From Superficieibacter sp. 1612_C1 (GTDB lineage Bacteria > Pseudomonadota > Gammaproteobacteria > Enterobacterales > Enterobacteriaceae), in contig NZ_JADGMI010000002.1 of the NCBI RefSeq assembly GCF_015234305.1, positions 620,001 through 684,000 of the forward strand: a stretch of DNA of 64,000 bases. The letters run 5' to 3'. The position numbers were made by a program, and so were the translations under genes. The notes below the pieces were generated by a model. That model ran no database searches. It was not told the origin of the DNA and saw nothing but the letters and a program-made list of their open reading frames with translations. Of this stretch, positions 40,746-51,143 are shown piece by piece; position 1 is the first letter of the stretch; each line of letters begins with the position of its first letter.

Positions 40746-40802
40746 CCGATACGGTGTGGTCAACACTCCAGCAGCGGTAAGCAATTACCGCTGCTTTTTT
40801 TT
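40709..40802 (+). ncRNA. motR: MotR-like sRNA from the motA leader
   Basis: From the sigma-28 promoter inside flhC, a transcript starting near 40709 would reach a perfect Rho-independent terminator at 40770-40802, giving about 94 bases. E. coli MotR (about 95 bases) comes from the same place and modulates flagella number with Hfq. The length and position fit; the 5' end is inferred and pairing was not tested. Confidence 0.72.
40770..40802 (+). terminator. Terminator between flhC and motA
   Basis: AGCAGCGGTAA, loop GCAA, TTACCGCTGCT and an eight-base T-run. It ends flhDC and the MotR-like RNA; some read-through is needed to express motAB-cheAW. Confidence 0.95.
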
Positions 40803-40866
40803 GCCTCCCTGACGCGTTAATGGTCGATTTGTGCATCCTGCTCTGGTCAACAGAAAGGATGATGTC

Positions 40867-41757
40867 GTGCTTATCTTATTGGGTTACCTGGTCGTTCTCG
40901 GTACAGTTTTCGGCGGTTATATGATGACCGGCGGACACCTTGGAGCACTCTATCAACCGGCTGAAATTATTATTATCGGCGGGGCAGGCGTGGGTGCATT
41001 TATTGTTGGCAACAACGGTAAGTCGATCAAAGGGACGCTGAAAGCGATCCCGCTGCTGTTCCGTCGCTCGAAATACACCAAAAGCATGTATATGGACCTG
41101 CTGGCGCTGCTCTATCGCCTGATGGCCAAGTCGCGCCAGCAGGGGATGTTCTCGCTTGAACGGGACATTGAAAACCCGCAAGAGAGTGAAATCTTCGCCA
41201 GCTATCCGCGCATTCTCGCCGACGGCGTGATGCTGGATTTTATCATTGATTATCTGCGCCTCATCATCAGCGGCAATATGAACACCTTCGAGATCGAAGC
41301 GCTGATGGACGAAGAGATCGAAACCCACGAAAACGAATCCGAAGTACCGGCGAATGCGCTGGCCTCGGTGGGCGACTCATTGCCGGCGTTTGGTATCGTG
41401 GCGGCGGTCATGGGCGTGGTGCATGCGCTGGCCTCGGCGGATCGTCCGGCGGCGGAGCTGGGCGCGCTCATCGCGCATGCGATGGTCGGAACCTTCCTCG
41501 GCATTCTGCTGGCATATGGTTTTATCTCGCCGCTCTCCAGCGTCCTGCGGCAAAAAAGCGCCGAAACCAGCAAGATGATGCAGTGCGTCAAAATTACCCT
41601 GCTGTCTAACCTGAACGGCTACGCGCCGCCGATTGCCGTGGAATTTGGCCGTAAAACGCTTTACTCCAGCGAACGTCCTTCGTTTGTTGAACTGGAAGAG
41701 CACGTGCGCGCGGTGAGAAACCCTTCTGCCCAGCAAACCACGACTGAGGACGCATGA
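40867..41757 (+). CDS. motA: Flagellar stator protein MotA
   Basis: Proton-channel subunit of the flagellar stator, with four transmembrane helices. The 296-residue product (E. coli 295) keeps the cytoplasmic torque residues Arg90 and Glu98 ([19 protein letters not shown]) and the functional proline regions ([19 protein letters not shown]). Start is GTG after AAAGGATG, matching [17 protein letters not shown]; a longer frame to 40831 is rejected. It overlaps motB by four bases (ATGA). Confidence 0.97.
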   Translation: MLILLGYLVVLGTVFGGYMMTGGHLGALYQPAEIIIIGGAGVGAFIVGNNGKSIKGTLKAIPLLFRRSKYTKSMYMDLLALLYRLMAKSRQQGMFSLERDIENPQESEIFASYPRILADGVMLDFIIDYLRLIISGNMNTFEIEALMDEEIETHENESEVPANALASVGDSLPAFGIVAAVMGVVHALASADRPAAELGALIAHAMVGTFLGILLAYGFISPLSSVLRQKSAETSKMMQCVKITLLSNLNGYAPPIAVEFGRKTLYSSERPSFVELEEHVRAVRNPSAQQTTTEDA

Positions 41758-42683
41758 AGAATCAGGCGCATCCTATCGTCGTTGTTAAGCGGCGGAAACA
41801 TAAAAGTCACGGCGGCGGCGCTCACGGGTCGTGGAAGATCGCTTATGCCGATTTTATGACCGCGATGATGGCGTTCTTCCTGGTGATGTGGCTGATTTCA
41901 ATCTCCAGCCCGAAAGAGCTTATCCAGATTGCCGAATATTTTCGTACTCCGCTGGCGACGGCGGTGGCGGGTGGGCCACGCGTCTCCAACAGCGACAGCC
42001 CGATCCCCGGCGGCGGCGATGATTACACCCAGCAGCAGGGCGAAGTGCATAAACAGCCCAACGTTGAACAGCTCAGGGAACGGATGGAAATCAGCCGGCT
42101 GAAAAAGATCCGGGGTGAACTGGACCAGCTTATCGAAGCCGATCCGAAGCTAAAAGCGCTCAGGCCGCACCTGAAAATTGACCTTGTGCAGGAAGGCTTG
42201 CGCATCCAGATTATCGACAGCCAGAACCGGCCAATGTTTAAAACCGGCAGCGCAGAAGTGGAGCCCTATATGCGCGATATTCTGCGCGCCATCGCGCCGG
42301 TACTGAACGAGATCCCCAATAAAATCAGCCTGTCCGGGCATACCGATGATTTCCCTTACGCAGGCGGTGATAAGGGCTATAGCAACTGGGAGCTGTCCGC
42401 CGATCGCGCCAACGCCTCGCGTCGCGAGCTGGTGGCCGGCAGCCTGGATAGCGGCAAGGTCCTGCGGGTGGTAGGCATGGCCGCGACCATGCGGCTGTCC
42501 GACCGGGGGGGCGATGATGCCATCAACCGCCGCATTAGCCTGGTGGTCCTCAACAAGCGAACCGAACAGGCCATTCTCGACGAGAATGCCGAAAGTCAGA
42601 ACGTGCCATTTAGTGAATTATCGTCATCTGCGGCAGCGCCGCAGGCGGCCAGTCCCACATCGCCACAAGCCGATCCGAGGTGA
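41754..42683 (+). CDS. motB: Flagellar stator protein MotB
   Basis: Stator subunit that anchors the motor to peptidoglycan. The 309-residue product has one N-terminal membrane helix containing the proton-binding Asp33 ([18 protein letters not shown]). A plug and linker follow, then an OmpA-like peptidoglycan-binding domain (about residues 150-270, [10 protein letters not shown] and [17 protein letters not shown]). The C-terminal tail is Ala/Ser/Pro-rich and variable. Confidence 0.97.
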   Translation: MKNQAHPIVVVKRRKHKSHGGGAHGSWKIAYADFMTAMMAFFLVMWLISISSPKELIQIAEYFRTPLATAVAGGPRVSNSDSPIPGGGDDYTQQQGEVHKQPNVEQLRERMEISRLKKIRGELDQLIEADPKLKALRPHLKIDLVQEGLRIQIIDSQNRPMFKTGSAEVEPYMRDILRAIAPVLNEIPNKISLSGHTDDFPYAGGDKGYSNWELSADRANASRRELVAGSLDSGKVLRVVGMAATMRLSDRGGDDAINRRISLVVLNKRTEQAILDENAESQNVPFSELSSSAAAPQAASPTSPQADPR

Positions 42684-42687
42684 TAGC

Positions 42688-44685
42688 GTGAGCATGGATA
42701 TTAGCGATTTTTATCAGACTTTTTTTGATGAAGCCGATGAATTACTGGCCGACATGGAGCAGCACCTGCTGGATCTGGTCCCTGAGTCGCCGGACGGAGA
42801 ACAGCTGAATGCGATCTTCCGCGCAGCTCACTCCATTAAGGGGGGCGCGGGCACCTTCGGGTTCTCCGTTTTGCAGGAGACCACGCACCTGATGGAAAAC
42901 CTGCTGGATGAAGCCCGACGCGGGGAAATGCAGCTCAACACCGACATTATCAACCTGTTTTTGGAAACCAAAGATATTATGCAGGAACAGCTCGATGCCT
43001 ATAAACGCTCTCAGGAGCCGGACGCTGCCAGCTTTGAATATATCTGCGCGGCGCTGCGTCAGTTAGCGCTGGAGGCAAAAGGCGAGGTCGTCCCGCCACC
43101 CGCCGCCAAACTGACGGTAGTAGAGAAAGAGGAACCGCAGGCGAGCGCCGGTGGGCAGACGCGCATTATCCTGTCGCGCCTGAAAGCGGGCGAGCCGGAT
43201 TTGCTGGAAGAGGAACTGGGTAATCTGGCGACCCTCACCGGGGTGGAAAAAACCGCAGATTCCCTCTCCGCGATCCTCGACGGTAGCATAGAACAAGACG
43301 ACATCGTTGCCGTGCTGTGCTTTGTTATTGAAGCCGATCAGATTGCTTTTGACATGGTTGAAGCGGACGAGCCTGAAACGGAAGAGGACGATCAACCCGC
43401 CGCAGACGCGCCAGCGCCTGCCGCGCCGGTGCTGGTCGCGGTACCAAAAGAGGCACCGGCCGGGCGCAGCAATGCTGAAAAACCGGCGCGCGTCAGCGAA
43501 TCCTCCAGCATCCGTGTGGCGGTGGAGAAGGTCGATCAACTGATCAACCTGGTCGGCGAACTGGTGATCACCCAGTCGATGCTGGCCCAGCGCTCGAATG
43601 AACTGGACCCGGTCACCCACGGCGATCTGATCACCAGCATGGGCCAGCTCCAGCGTAATGCGCGCGATCTCCAGGAATCGGTGATGTCCATCCGCATGAT
43701 GCCGATGGAGTACGTCTTCAGCCGCTTCCCGCGTCTGGTGCGCGATCTGGCGAGCAAGCTGAATAAACAGGTGGAACTGACCCTGATGGGCAGCTCTACC
43801 GAACTGGATAAAAGCCTGATTGAACGCATTATCGATCCGCTGACGCATCTGGTGCGTAACAGCCTCGATCACGGTATTGAATCGCCGGAGACGCGCCTTG
43901 CTGCCGGGAAGTCCGCGGTGGGTAATCTGGTGTTGTCCGCCGAGCATCAGGGCGGCAACATCTGTATTGAAGTTACCGACGACGGCGCGGGGCTTAATCG
44001 CGAACGCATCCTTGCCAAAGCCGTTTCTCAGGGCATGCCGGTCCATGACAACATGAGTGACGAAGAGGTCGGCATGTTGATCTTCGCGCCGGGCTTCTCT
44101 ACCGCTGAACAGGTGACCGATGTTTCCGGACGCGGCGTGGGCATGGACGTGGTGAAACGTAACATTCAGGAGATGGGCGGTCACGTCGAGATCCAGTCGA
44201 AGCAGGGGACCGGGACCACCATCCGCATTCTGCTGCCGCTGACGCTGGCGATCCTCGACGGCATGTCGGTCAAAGTGAGCGGTGAGGTGTTTATCCTGCC
44301 GCTGAACGCGGTGATGGAATCTCTGCAACCGCGCGAAGAAGATCTGCATCCGCTGGCGGGTGGCGAACGCGTGCTGGAAGTACGTGGCGAATACCTGCCG
44401 CTGGTCGAACTGTGGAAAGTCTTTGACGTACAGGGTGCCAGAACCGAGGCAACGCAGGGCATTGTGGTGATCCTGCAAACGGCCGGACGCCGTTATGCGC
44501 TGCTGGTCGATCAGTTGATTGGTCAGCATCAGGTGGTGGTGAAGAACCTTGAGAGCAATTACCGTAAAGTTCCTGGAATTTCTGCCGCCACCATTCTTGG
44601 CGATGGTAGCGTGGCGCTGATTGTCGATGTCTCAGCGCTTCAGGGATTAAATCGTGAACAACGTATGGCGCACACAGCAGCCTGA
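42688..44685 (+). CDS. cheA: Chemotaxis histidine kinase CheA
   Basis: Kinase that phosphorylates CheY and CheB under control of receptors and CheW. Domains: P1 with phospho-accepting His48 ([14 protein letters not shown]), P2 CheY/CheB-binding (about 160-230), an acidic Pro/Ala-rich linker, P3 dimerisation (about 270-335), P4 ATPase ([23 protein letters not shown]) and P5 CheW-like. At 665 residues it is 11 longer than E. coli, mostly in the linker. Met98, used as the start of the short CheA form in E. coli, is kept. The GTG start follows GAGGTGATA; a frame from 42514 runs inside motB. Confidence 0.97.
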   Translation: MSMDISDFYQTFFDEADELLADMEQHLLDLVPESPDGEQLNAIFRAAHSIKGGAGTFGFSVLQETTHLMENLLDEARRGEMQLNTDIINLFLETKDIMQEQLDAYKRSQEPDAASFEYICAALRQLALEAKGEVVPPPAAKLTVVEKEEPQASAGGQTRIILSRLKAGEPDLLEEELGNLATLTGVEKTADSLSAILDGSIEQDDIVAVLCFVIEADQIAFDMVEADEPETEEDDQPAADAPAPAAPVLVAVPKEAPAGRSNAEKPARVSESSSIRVAVEKVDQLINLVGELVITQSMLAQRSNELDPVTHGDLITSMGQLQRNARDLQESVMSIRMMPMEYVFSRFPRLVRDLASKLNKQVELTLMGSSTELDKSLIERIIDPLTHLVRNSLDHGIESPETRLAAGKSAVGNLVLSAEHQGGNICIEVTDDGAGLNRERILAKAVSQGMPVHDNMSDEEVGMLIFAPGFSTAEQVTDVSGRGVGMDVVKRNIQEMGGHVEIQSKQGTGTTIRILLPLTLAILDGMSVKVSGEVFILPLNAVMESLQPREEDLHPLAGGERVLEVRGEYLPLVELWKVFDVQGARTEATQGIVVILQTAGRRYALLVDQLIGQHQVVVKNLESNYRKVPGISAATILGDGSVALIVDVSALQGLNREQRMAHTAA

Positions 44686-44706
44686 TTAAGTTAAAAGGGT
44701 AAAAAC

Positions 44707-45210
44707 ATGACCGGTATGAATAATGTGACAAAACTGGCAGGTGAGCCATCGGGCCAGGAGTTTCTGGTCTTCACGCTGGGCGATGAAGAGTACGGTATTG
44801 ATATTCTGAAAGTGCAGGAAATTCGCGGCTACGATCAGGTCACGCGCATTGCTAACACGCCTGCGTTTATTAAAGGCGTGACCAACCTGCGCGGCGTGAT
44901 CGTGCCGATTGTCGACCTGCGAGTGAAATTCGAGCAGCAGGGCGTGGAGTACAACGACAACACGGTGGTGATCGTGCTCAATCTCGGTCAGCGCGTGGTG
45001 GGTATTGTGGTTGACGGTGTTTCTGATGTGCTTTCGCTCACTGCCGAGCAAATCCGCCCGGCACCGGAATTCGCGGTGACGCTCTCCACCGAATACCTCA
45101 CCGGTCTCGGCGCGATCGGCGAGCGGATGCTGATTCTGGTCAACATCGAAAAACTGCTGAACAGCGAAGAAATGGCGCTGCTCGACTCGGCTGCTACTCA
45201 CGCTGCCTGA
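44707..45210 (+). CDS. cheW: Chemotaxis coupling protein CheW
   Basis: Adaptor that links receptors to CheA in the polar arrays. A single 167-residue CheW domain, same length as E. coli, with [18 protein letters not shown] near residue 20, [18 protein letters not shown] and the C-terminal [18 protein letters not shown]. Last gene of the motAB-cheAW operon; a strong terminator follows within ten bases. Confidence 0.98.
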   Translation: MTGMNNVTKLAGEPSGQEFLVFTLGDEEYGIDILKVQEIRGYDQVTRIANTPAFIKGVTNLRGVIVPIVDLRVKFEQQGVEYNDNTVVIVLNLGQRVVGIVVDGVSDVLSLTAEQIRPAPEFAVTLSTEYLTGLGAIGERMLILVNIEKLLNSEEMALLDSAATHAA

Positions 45211-45218
45211 TAGTATCG

Positions 45219-45255
45219 GGTTCCTTGCGCTGGATAAGCGCAAGGAACCTTTTTG
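45219..45255 (+). terminator. Terminator of motAB-cheAW
   Basis: GGTTCCTTGCGC, loop TGGATAA, GCGCAAGGAACC and TTTTTT. Confidence 0.93.
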
Positions 45256-45910
45256 TTCTGAGACTGATGACAACGCAGTTTTAGCTATTGTGTGCCGTGT
45301 TGCCGGGTGGCGGCTACGCCTCACACGGTCTAATAAAAGCATTAATATCAACAGGTTATTTGTGATCTCCAGGCCTGTGCAAGCGAAGCGCCGCAGGGAT
45401 CACTCCACGGGATAACGCTTGTCAACAGCTGGCTTTTTATTTTGCCTCTCTTTTCCCTCTCTGCCGCTTTCCGCTCGCGCCGTTATTTCGCGCTTTCTTA
45501 TATGCTTACTATTTTAATAATTACTGCACTTTATTAAGTGTTATTAATATAGAGTTAAGTTGCCTTAACATCGCGTTATTGCCTGCGGTTTCATTGCTGA
45601 TAATGTCTCTTTTTTCCCAGACTTGTTTTAACTATTTTAAAAAAAATCGCCATATCATCGTGATAACAGTCACAAAAAATAGCTATATTCTATGAAATAA
45701 ATTGATGGAATAAAAATATAAGGTTTAAGTAGCTGTAATATATAAATAAATTTTTACACCACCAAAATCAGGGATCGTTAAGCGGCTGTCTAATTCAGGT
45801 AATCTAAACTAAATTTTAACCAGACGGGTTTATCCTTTGTCATATCAGAGTTAAACGGACTGCGGCGTAAATTAAAACGCCGACCTCATCCCTTTGCCGG
45901 AGACGGTACA
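45256..45910 (+). other. A+T-rich leader of the pilus operon with REP-like remnant
   Basis: A degenerate REP-like block (GCCGGGTGGCGGCTACGCCT at 45302-45321) follows cheW. From about 45480 the sequence becomes strongly A+T-rich with poly-A and poly-T tracts, unlike the flanking chemotaxis genes. This suggests H-NS-type silencing and acquired DNA. No coding frame, RNA gene or clear promoter was recognised; the pilus promoter is presumably in the last 250 bases. Confidence 0.5.
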
Positions 45911-46480
45911 ATGAACCGAATGCGCCTTTTAATCGCGACAAGCAGTATTCTGGTTTTAATGAGTTCACAGGCCCTCGCAGTAACCAGCAGTGGTACTATT
46001 GGTGCTACCTTAACATTGACCAATGGTTGCTTAATTAATGGCTCTCCCAGCCAGAATGGTATTAATTTCGGTACGCTGGATTTTGGTACTCACCCTGCAA
46101 CGTTTTCAACCCTTACCACACAGTTGACGGGCGCGACCGGAGGAAATAGTTTTGGTATTCAATGCACTACTGCCAGTTATTCTGTACAGGTTACCGGAAA
46201 TACCAATACTACTAATCCTGGCTCTTCAGTCGGTACGCCGGGGACCGATCCGCGTTATTTAGTTAATACCGCAGATACCACTCAGGGTGTTGCATATAAC
46301 CTTTATAGTGACAGCGGCTTTAATAATGAAATTACTAACGATGCCCCTATTCCTATTGCCTCAAATACCGGTGGCGTTGATAACTATACCCTCTACGGGC
46401 GGATACAAGATGGCGGAAATAGCGTTACCGTTGTTCCTGGAACCTATACCGACACGATTAACGTCAGCGTAACTTACTAG
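45911..46480 (+). CDS. Spore coat U domain major pilin (CsuA/B-like)
   Basis: A 189-residue secreted pilin with a signal peptide (about 1-23, ending SSQALAV) and one spore coat U (SCPU) domain. Two conserved Cys occur, in TLTNGCLING and FGIQCTTASY, with the N-terminal donor-like strand TIGATLTLTNGC and C-terminal NVSVTY. It resembles the rod subunit of archaic (sigma-class, Csu-type) chaperone-usher pili. It is first in the operon, as expected for the main subunit, with GGAGACGG as ribosome site. More A+T-rich than downstream genes. Confidence 0.87.
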   Translation: MNRMRLLIATSSILVLMSSQALAVTSSGTIGATLTLTNGCLINGSPSQNGINFGTLDFGTHPATFSTLTTQLTGATGGNSFGIQCTTASYSVQVTGNTNTTNPGSSVGTPGTDPRYLVNTADTTQGVAYNLYSDSGFNNEITNDAPIPIASNTGGVDNYTLYGRIQDGGNSVTVVPGTYTDTINVSVTY

Positions 46481-46489
46481 CTTCGCACC

Positions 46490-47035
46490 ATGTCGGGACA
46501 AAATACAGGCCTCCTGGCGGAGGCCAGGGGGCGTTTACGCTTTTTTCTGGCGCTGGCACTCTTTTTCCCGCTCGCACAGCCGCGGGCAATTACCACGCAA
46601 ACCTTTCAGGTGAACGCGTCAATTGTGCGCGGTTGTTCAGTGATTAGCGGAACGGGAGGCGAACTGGGATCGCTGAATTTTGGTTCACGCTCGGGTGTCA
46701 CCTCCGGCACGGTGAGCACCCAGTTTGTCCCTAATACCGCGCTGTCGCTGGCCTGCACGCCGGGAGTGGCGCTCAGTATGAGTATCAATGAGGGACAGCA
46801 CGCCACCTCCGTGCGCAATATGCAGCGGGCACAAGGCGAGGAGCGCGTTCCTTATCGGCTCTATAACAACAGCTCGCTGGCGGCGAATAGTGAGATAGGC
46901 GTCAACCAGACGGTCGCCGTCCCTGTCAGTGACGCCAGCAATATCGTACTGACACTGTTTGGCGTGGCGCAACTGACTGGCTTGAGTCCGGCAGGCGTTT
47001 ACAGCGATCAACTTACCGTGACCTTATCGTGGTGA
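46490..47035 (+). CDS. Spore coat U domain minor pilin
   Basis: A 181-residue secreted SCPU-domain protein (hydrophobic segment about residues 18-33, FFLALALFFPLAQPRA), with Cys in VRGCSVISG and SLACTPG. By order it is a minor or adaptor pilin like CsuA/CsuB. The ATG start lacks a good ribosome site and a strong hairpin (46507-46524) falls inside the first codons, so the true start or its control is uncertain. No later ATG before the signal segment exists. Confidence 0.82.
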   Translation: MSGQNTGLLAEARGRLRFFLALALFFPLAQPRAITTQTFQVNASIVRGCSVISGTGGELGSLNFGSRSGVTSGTVSTQFVPNTALSLACTPGVALSMSINEGQHATSVRNMQRAQGEERVPYRLYNNSSLAANSEIGVNQTVAVPVSDASNIVLTLFGVAQLTGLSPAGVYSDQLTVTLSW

Positions 47036-47050
47036 TTCAGGGAGATATCA

Positions 47051-47815
47051 ATGAGAAGTATTACCACATTATTGCTGGCAGTCTGCCTGCTGCTAACCAG
47101 TTCGCTGGTGGGGATCAATAAAGCCACTGCCGCTGCTACCGTTTTACTGTGGCCGATTGACCCCTGGCTGGGTGCTGAGATGAATGCGACCGAACTGTGG
47201 ATCGAGAATCAGGGCAATAGCGCCACCACCATGCAGGTTCGTATTGTACGCTGGACGCAGGAGGGCGGCTATGAGCGTTATCAGGCGCAACAGGATGTTG
47301 TTGCCAGTCCGCCGATCCTGCGTATCGATCGCGGCAGTAAGCAGTTAATCCGCCTGATTAAACAAACCGGCGCGCCATCAGGTACCGAAAAAGCCTATCG
47401 CATCATCATCGACGAGATCCCTCAGCCCAACGAGCCGGCGACGCCGCAAATGGGCATCAAACTTCAGATGCGCTATTCGCTGCCATTGTTCGTCTATGGC
47501 AACGGGATCCGCACGCAGGTTAATGCGGCCGAACATGCTGACGTTGACAAGAGTCGCTTGCGCTGGCGAACCGTACAACAACAAGGCAAACCGGCGTTAG
47601 AGATCACCAATAGCGGCAATGTCCATCTTCGCTTAAGTCAGGTGAGCATAGAGCAGAACGGAAAGAAACATAAGCTGGGAGAAGGGTTACTGGGATATGT
47701 TCTCCCCGGTCAGACGCGCCACTGGCCACTGCCGGCAGGCGTCACTCGCCCGGACGAACTGCGGGCGACCATTAATGCAAGGGATGCGCAATGGCACTCC
47801 GCACCGGGCAATTAA
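47051..47815 (+). CDS. Periplasmic pilus chaperone (CsuC-like)
   Basis: A 254-residue PapD-type chaperone that caps pilin subunits by donor-strand complementation and delivers them to the usher. Signal peptide about 1-28; first immunoglobulin-like domain with ATELWIENQG, the G1 strand region GSKQLIRLIKQTGAPSGTEK and YRIIIDEIP; second domain from about residue 150. The long G1 hydrophobic pattern fits archaic chaperones. The 3' end overlaps the usher start by 25 bases. Confidence 0.9.
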   Translation: MRSITTLLLAVCLLLTSSLVGINKATAAATVLLWPIDPWLGAEMNATELWIENQGNSATTMQVRIVRWTQEGGYERYQAQQDVVASPPILRIDRGSKQLIRLIKQTGAPSGTEKAYRIIIDEIPQPNEPATPQMGIKLQMRYSLPLFVYGNGIRTQVNAAEHADVDKSRLRWRTVQQQGKPALEITNSGNVHLRLSQVSIEQNGKKHKLGEGLLGYVLPGQTRHWPLPAGVTRPDELRATINARDAQWHSAPGN

Positions 47816-50178
47816 GTTCGCTGATGCTACTGACTTTTGTCACCAGCGCTACCGCTGTAAACGCCCAGGAGGCGGATGATGCCCTTCCTCCGCCGCCGGA
47901 TGCGTCCGCGGTAAATACCCGGTCGCTTTATCATCTTGCGCTGGTGATTAATCATTACGATACCCGTCAGGTGCTGCCCGTTGTGCAGCGAGAGGGAAAT
48001 TACTTCATGTCCAGCGCCGATTTACAGCGTGCCGGACTACCGGGAGAGCATCTGCCGCAAGGGGAGGTTAATCTTTCCACGTTACCGGACGTCCGCGTTG
48101 ACTATGACGGCAATGGTCAGCGTCTGCTGCTGAGTGTCCCGCGCGACTGGCTACCTGCGCGGGCAACCTCGTTTCAGGATGGGGTGCCCCGCAGCGAGCC
48201 GGTGAACGGGCAGGGAGCGCTGGTCAATTACGATCTCTATACCAGCCAGACCGAGCACGGTGCCGGACAGATTTCGCTCTGGCACGAGTTCCGCTACTTC
48301 TACGATGCGGGTTCGCTCTCCTCAACCGGTAGCCTGCGGCACACCCTTAGCGGGAATTACCCGCAGCAGGAAGGATATATCCGCTATGACACCACCCTGA
48401 ACATCACCAATGAAGATGACATCACCCAGTGGAGCGTTGGCGATGTGATCAGCGACTCGCTGAACTGGAGCAACAGTGTGCGCATTGGAGGGCTGCGCTA
48501 TGGCAGGGATTTTTCTCTGCGCCCCGATCTGGTGACCTGGCCGCTGCCGGCGTTTTCCGGCGAGGCGGCGGTTCCCTCGTCGGTCGATCTGTTTATCGAT
48601 GGTTACCGCGCCGGGAGCACACAGCTCCAGCCCGGCCCCTTTTCGCTGACCAATTTGCCCTACGTCAACGGTGCGGGTAATGCGGTACTGGTCACGACTG
48701 ATGCGCTGGGTCGGCAGGTCAGTACGGTGCTGCCGTTTTATGTCGACAGCGAGTTACTCAGCCCCGGCTTAAGCGATGGCGCTATAACCCTGGGGGCGCT
48801 GCGCCGCAGCTACGGTGTGGATAATTTTGATTATGGCCCGGCGGTGGCGAGCGGATCGTATCGCTACGGCGTAACTGACTGGCTGACCATGGAAAGCCAC
48901 GCAGAGAGTGCACAATCGCTGGCGCTGGGCGGCATAGGTAGCATCGTCAGACTCTGGCGGCTGGGCGTGGTGAACAGCGCCTGGAGCCAAAGCGAGATGC
49001 GCGGCGAAAGCGGCCATCAACTTAACTGGGGTTACAAGTACAACACCAGCACCTTTAGTCTCGGGACCCAGCATACCCGGCGCAATGCAACGTTTGGTAA
49101 CCTGGCGCTCTATGACCGCCCGGTGATGATGGACGCCGATAACCATCCTATTGCCAGCCTGAGTAAAAGCGCCGATCAGTATTCTCTCTCCATGAATCTT
49201 GAGGAATTTGGCAATGTTGGGGCCGCCTGGATCGGCGTACAGAGTTTTGATGGTCAGCGTAGCGAGCTATTGAATATCTCCTGGAGCCATAATTTGTGGG
49301 GCAGCAGCAGTATTTATCTGGCCGCCAGCCATGACCAGCAGCAGGATGACTGGACCATGGCGATGTCGATACAAATTCCGCTTGGCGAGCGGGACGGCGC
49401 GGGTATCAGCATGGAAAAAACGCCGGATGCGGGCAGCACGCAGCGCGTCAACTACAGCCATGCCATGCCTGCCGAAGGTGGGTTCGGTTGGGACCTGGCA
49501 TGGGCCAGACAGTCGCAGGCCAGCCAATATCAGCAGGCGTCACTCGGCTGGCGCAATAACAACGTCGAGTTGCAGGGCGGCGGTTATGGTGAGCGTGACA
49601 TGATGACCTGGTGGGGTGAAGCGATGGGCGCACTGGTATTGATGGACGGTCAGTTCTTCACCGCTAATAAAATCAACGACGCCTTTGTGGTGATCAGCAC
49701 CGATGGCTTTGCCGATATTCCGGTCAGCTATGAAAATCAACCGGTGGGGAAAACGGACAAAAACGGTTACCTGCTGGTGAGCGGCGTCTCGGCCTACTAT
49801 CCGGCAAGTTACCGGATCGATGCGCTGAATCTACCTGCCGATACCCGGTTGCGGGAAACAGAGCAGCGGGTAGCACTGCGTCGTAACAGCGGATATCTGG
49901 TAGAGTTCCCGATGACCCAAACGAAGGTCGCCAGCGTTATCCTCCATGACGAAGAGGGACATGACATTCCGCTGGGAAGCCAGGTTTACCGAAACCGGCA
50001 GGCAACAACGGTGGTGGGTTATGACGGTATTGCCTGGCTGGAAAATCTCAGCGCGGTGAATGAACTGAAAATTGCAAAAACCGACGGTTCCACCTGTTAT
50101 GTGACGCTTACGCTGCGGGAAAATCCGCTGCATAAACTGCAAACTTACGGGCCGTTGACCTGTAAGGCAGGCCAGTAA
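47791..50178 (+). CDS. Outer-membrane usher (CsuD/FimD family)
   Basis: A 795-residue outer-membrane usher that assembles and secretes the pilus. Signal about 1-25; N-terminal periplasmic domain (about 40-140); 24-strand beta-barrel with plug (FIDGYRAGSTQLQPGPFSLTNLP near 269 marks the plug start); C-terminal domains with DNGFADIPVSYENQPVGKT equivalent and TKVASVILHDEEG. Slightly shorter than FimD, as usual for archaic ushers. Stop overlaps the next start by one base. Confidence 0.92.
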   Translation: MALRTGQLSSLMLLTFVTSATAVNAQEADDALPPPPDASAVNTRSLYHLALVINHYDTRQVLPVVQREGNYFMSSADLQRAGLPGEHLPQGEVNLSTLPDVRVDYDGNGQRLLLSVPRDWLPARATSFQDGVPRSEPVNGQGALVNYDLYTSQTEHGAGQISLWHEFRYFYDAGSLSSTGSLRHTLSGNYPQQEGYIRYDTTLNITNEDDITQWSVGDVISDSLNWSNSVRIGGLRYGRDFSLRPDLVTWPLPAFSGEAAVPSSVDLFIDGYRAGSTQLQPGPFSLTNLPYVNGAGNAVLVTTDALGRQVSTVLPFYVDSELLSPGLSDGAITLGALRRSYGVDNFDYGPAVASGSYRYGVTDWLTMESHAESAQSLALGGIGSIVRLWRLGVVNSAWSQSEMRGESGHQLNWGYKYNTSTFSLGTQHTRRNATFGNLALYDRPVMMDADNHPIASLSKSADQYSLSMNLEEFGNVGAAWIGVQSFDGQRSELLNISWSHNLWGSSSIYLAASHDQQQDDWTMAMSIQIPLGERDGAGISMEKTPDAGSTQRVNYSHAMPAEGGFGWDLAWARQSQASQYQQASLGWRNNNVELQGGGYGERDMMTWWGEAMGALVLMDGQFFTANKINDAFVVISTDGFADIPVSYENQPVGKTDKNGYLLVSGVSAYYPASYRIDALNLPADTRLRETEQRVALRRNSGYLVEFPMTQTKVASVILHDEEGHDIPLGSQVYRNRQATTVVGYDGIAWLENLSAVNELKIAKTDGSTCYVTLTLRENPLHKLQTYGPLTCKAGQ

Positions 50179-51143
50179 TGAAACGTCTGCCTTTTCTGCT
50201 GGTGCTGCTTTTCCTGTTCGCGCCGGGGCTGCGCGCCGCCTGCGTGTTGAGCGTTGGCAATGCGGCGTTCGGCACGCTCTCTTCATTTAGCGTAAGCAAT
50301 AATGAGTCGCAAGTCGCGGTGAATCTGGTGGTTGAATGCGACACCATTCTGAATCTGCTGACCAATGACTCGGTGACGCTCAACTATACCAGCGCCTCGC
50401 TTAATGCCAGTAATCGGGCAACGTTGCGGCGTACCGATACGCCAGCCAATCCGGATGCGATCCCGGTGCGGCTATGCGGCGGACAGAACTGTTCTGCTAC
50501 CACCGAAACCACCATCGGACAAAGTTATACCTGGAGCGGAAATACGCTTCTCGGCCTGCTCTCCTCAAAACGCTATACGCTGCCGGTTTATATACGTACC
50601 GTTGGCGGCCAAAGCGTTAGCGCCGGTCCGTATCGGGTAACGCTGAATTTCTCGGTAAGCTACAGCGTCTGTTCGCTGGGGATATCGTTACTTTGTACCA
50701 CCGCGCAAACAGGTACCCGCACCCTGAGCACCCAGGTCGATCTGACCGTGACTAACGACTGCATTACTATCAATGCGCCCAACGTTAATTTTGGCAGTGC
50801 ACCACTGGTGCGGGATTTCCCCACCATTTCTCAGTCGGTGGGAATTACCTGTACCAAAGGCAGCAGCTACACGGTAGGGATTAATAACGGAAGCTGGGCA
50901 AACGGCAACGTGCGCAATATGGCGTTCGGGGCGAACCGGCTGAGCTACGATATTTACAAAGGCAGCACGACTAACCGCTGGGGCAGCACCGGCGCGGAAC
51001 GCTGGGACAGTAACAGTTCATCGGCCGTGAGTCAGGACGGATTACTGCGCACGTATAATTACACCGCCCGCATCCTGAGCGGGCAAACCACGCCCCCCGT
51101 CGGCGACTATAGCGACACGCTGCTGATCGACATCGCCTTCTGA
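50178..51143 (+). CDS. Two-domain spore coat U tip adhesin (CsuE-like)
   Basis: A 321-residue secreted protein (signal about 1-21, GLRAAC) with two SCPU domains: about 22-165 (VLSVGNAAFGTLSSF) and 175-321 (NDCITINAPNVNFGSAP), each with conserved Cys. Two-domain SCPU proteins last in archaic pilus operons form the tip; in Acinetobacter CsuE hydrophobic finger loops at the tip bind plastics. Whether such loops are here needs a model. Last gene of the operon; tar's promoter begins 35 bases after its stop. Confidence 0.86.
   Translation: MKRLPFLLVLLFLFAPGLRAACVLSVGNAAFGTLSSFSVSNNESQVAVNLVVECDTILNLLTNDSVTLNYTSASLNASNRATLRRTDTPANPDAIPVRLCGGQNCSATTETTIGQSYTWSGNTLLGLLSSKRYTLPVYIRTVGGQSVSAGPYRVTLNFSVSYSVCSLGISLLCTTAQTGTRTLSTQVDLTVTNDCITINAPNVNFGSAPLVRDFPTISQSVGITCTKGSSYTVGINNGSWANGNVRNMAFGANRLSYDIYKGSTTNRWGSTGAERWDSNSSSAVSQDGLLRTYNYTARILSGQTTPPVGDYSDTLLIDIAF

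Noticed and set aside
43063-44529. 488-codon open frame on the minus strand, antisense to cheA
   Set aside because: It is a shadow of the high-GC cheA reading frame; translation is His/Gln/Arg-rich with no family features, and no ribosome site is present.
45302-45330. Full REP element after cheW
   Set aside because: Only one arm fits the REP consensus; the second arm (CTCACACGGTC) does not pair well, so it was reported only as a remnant.
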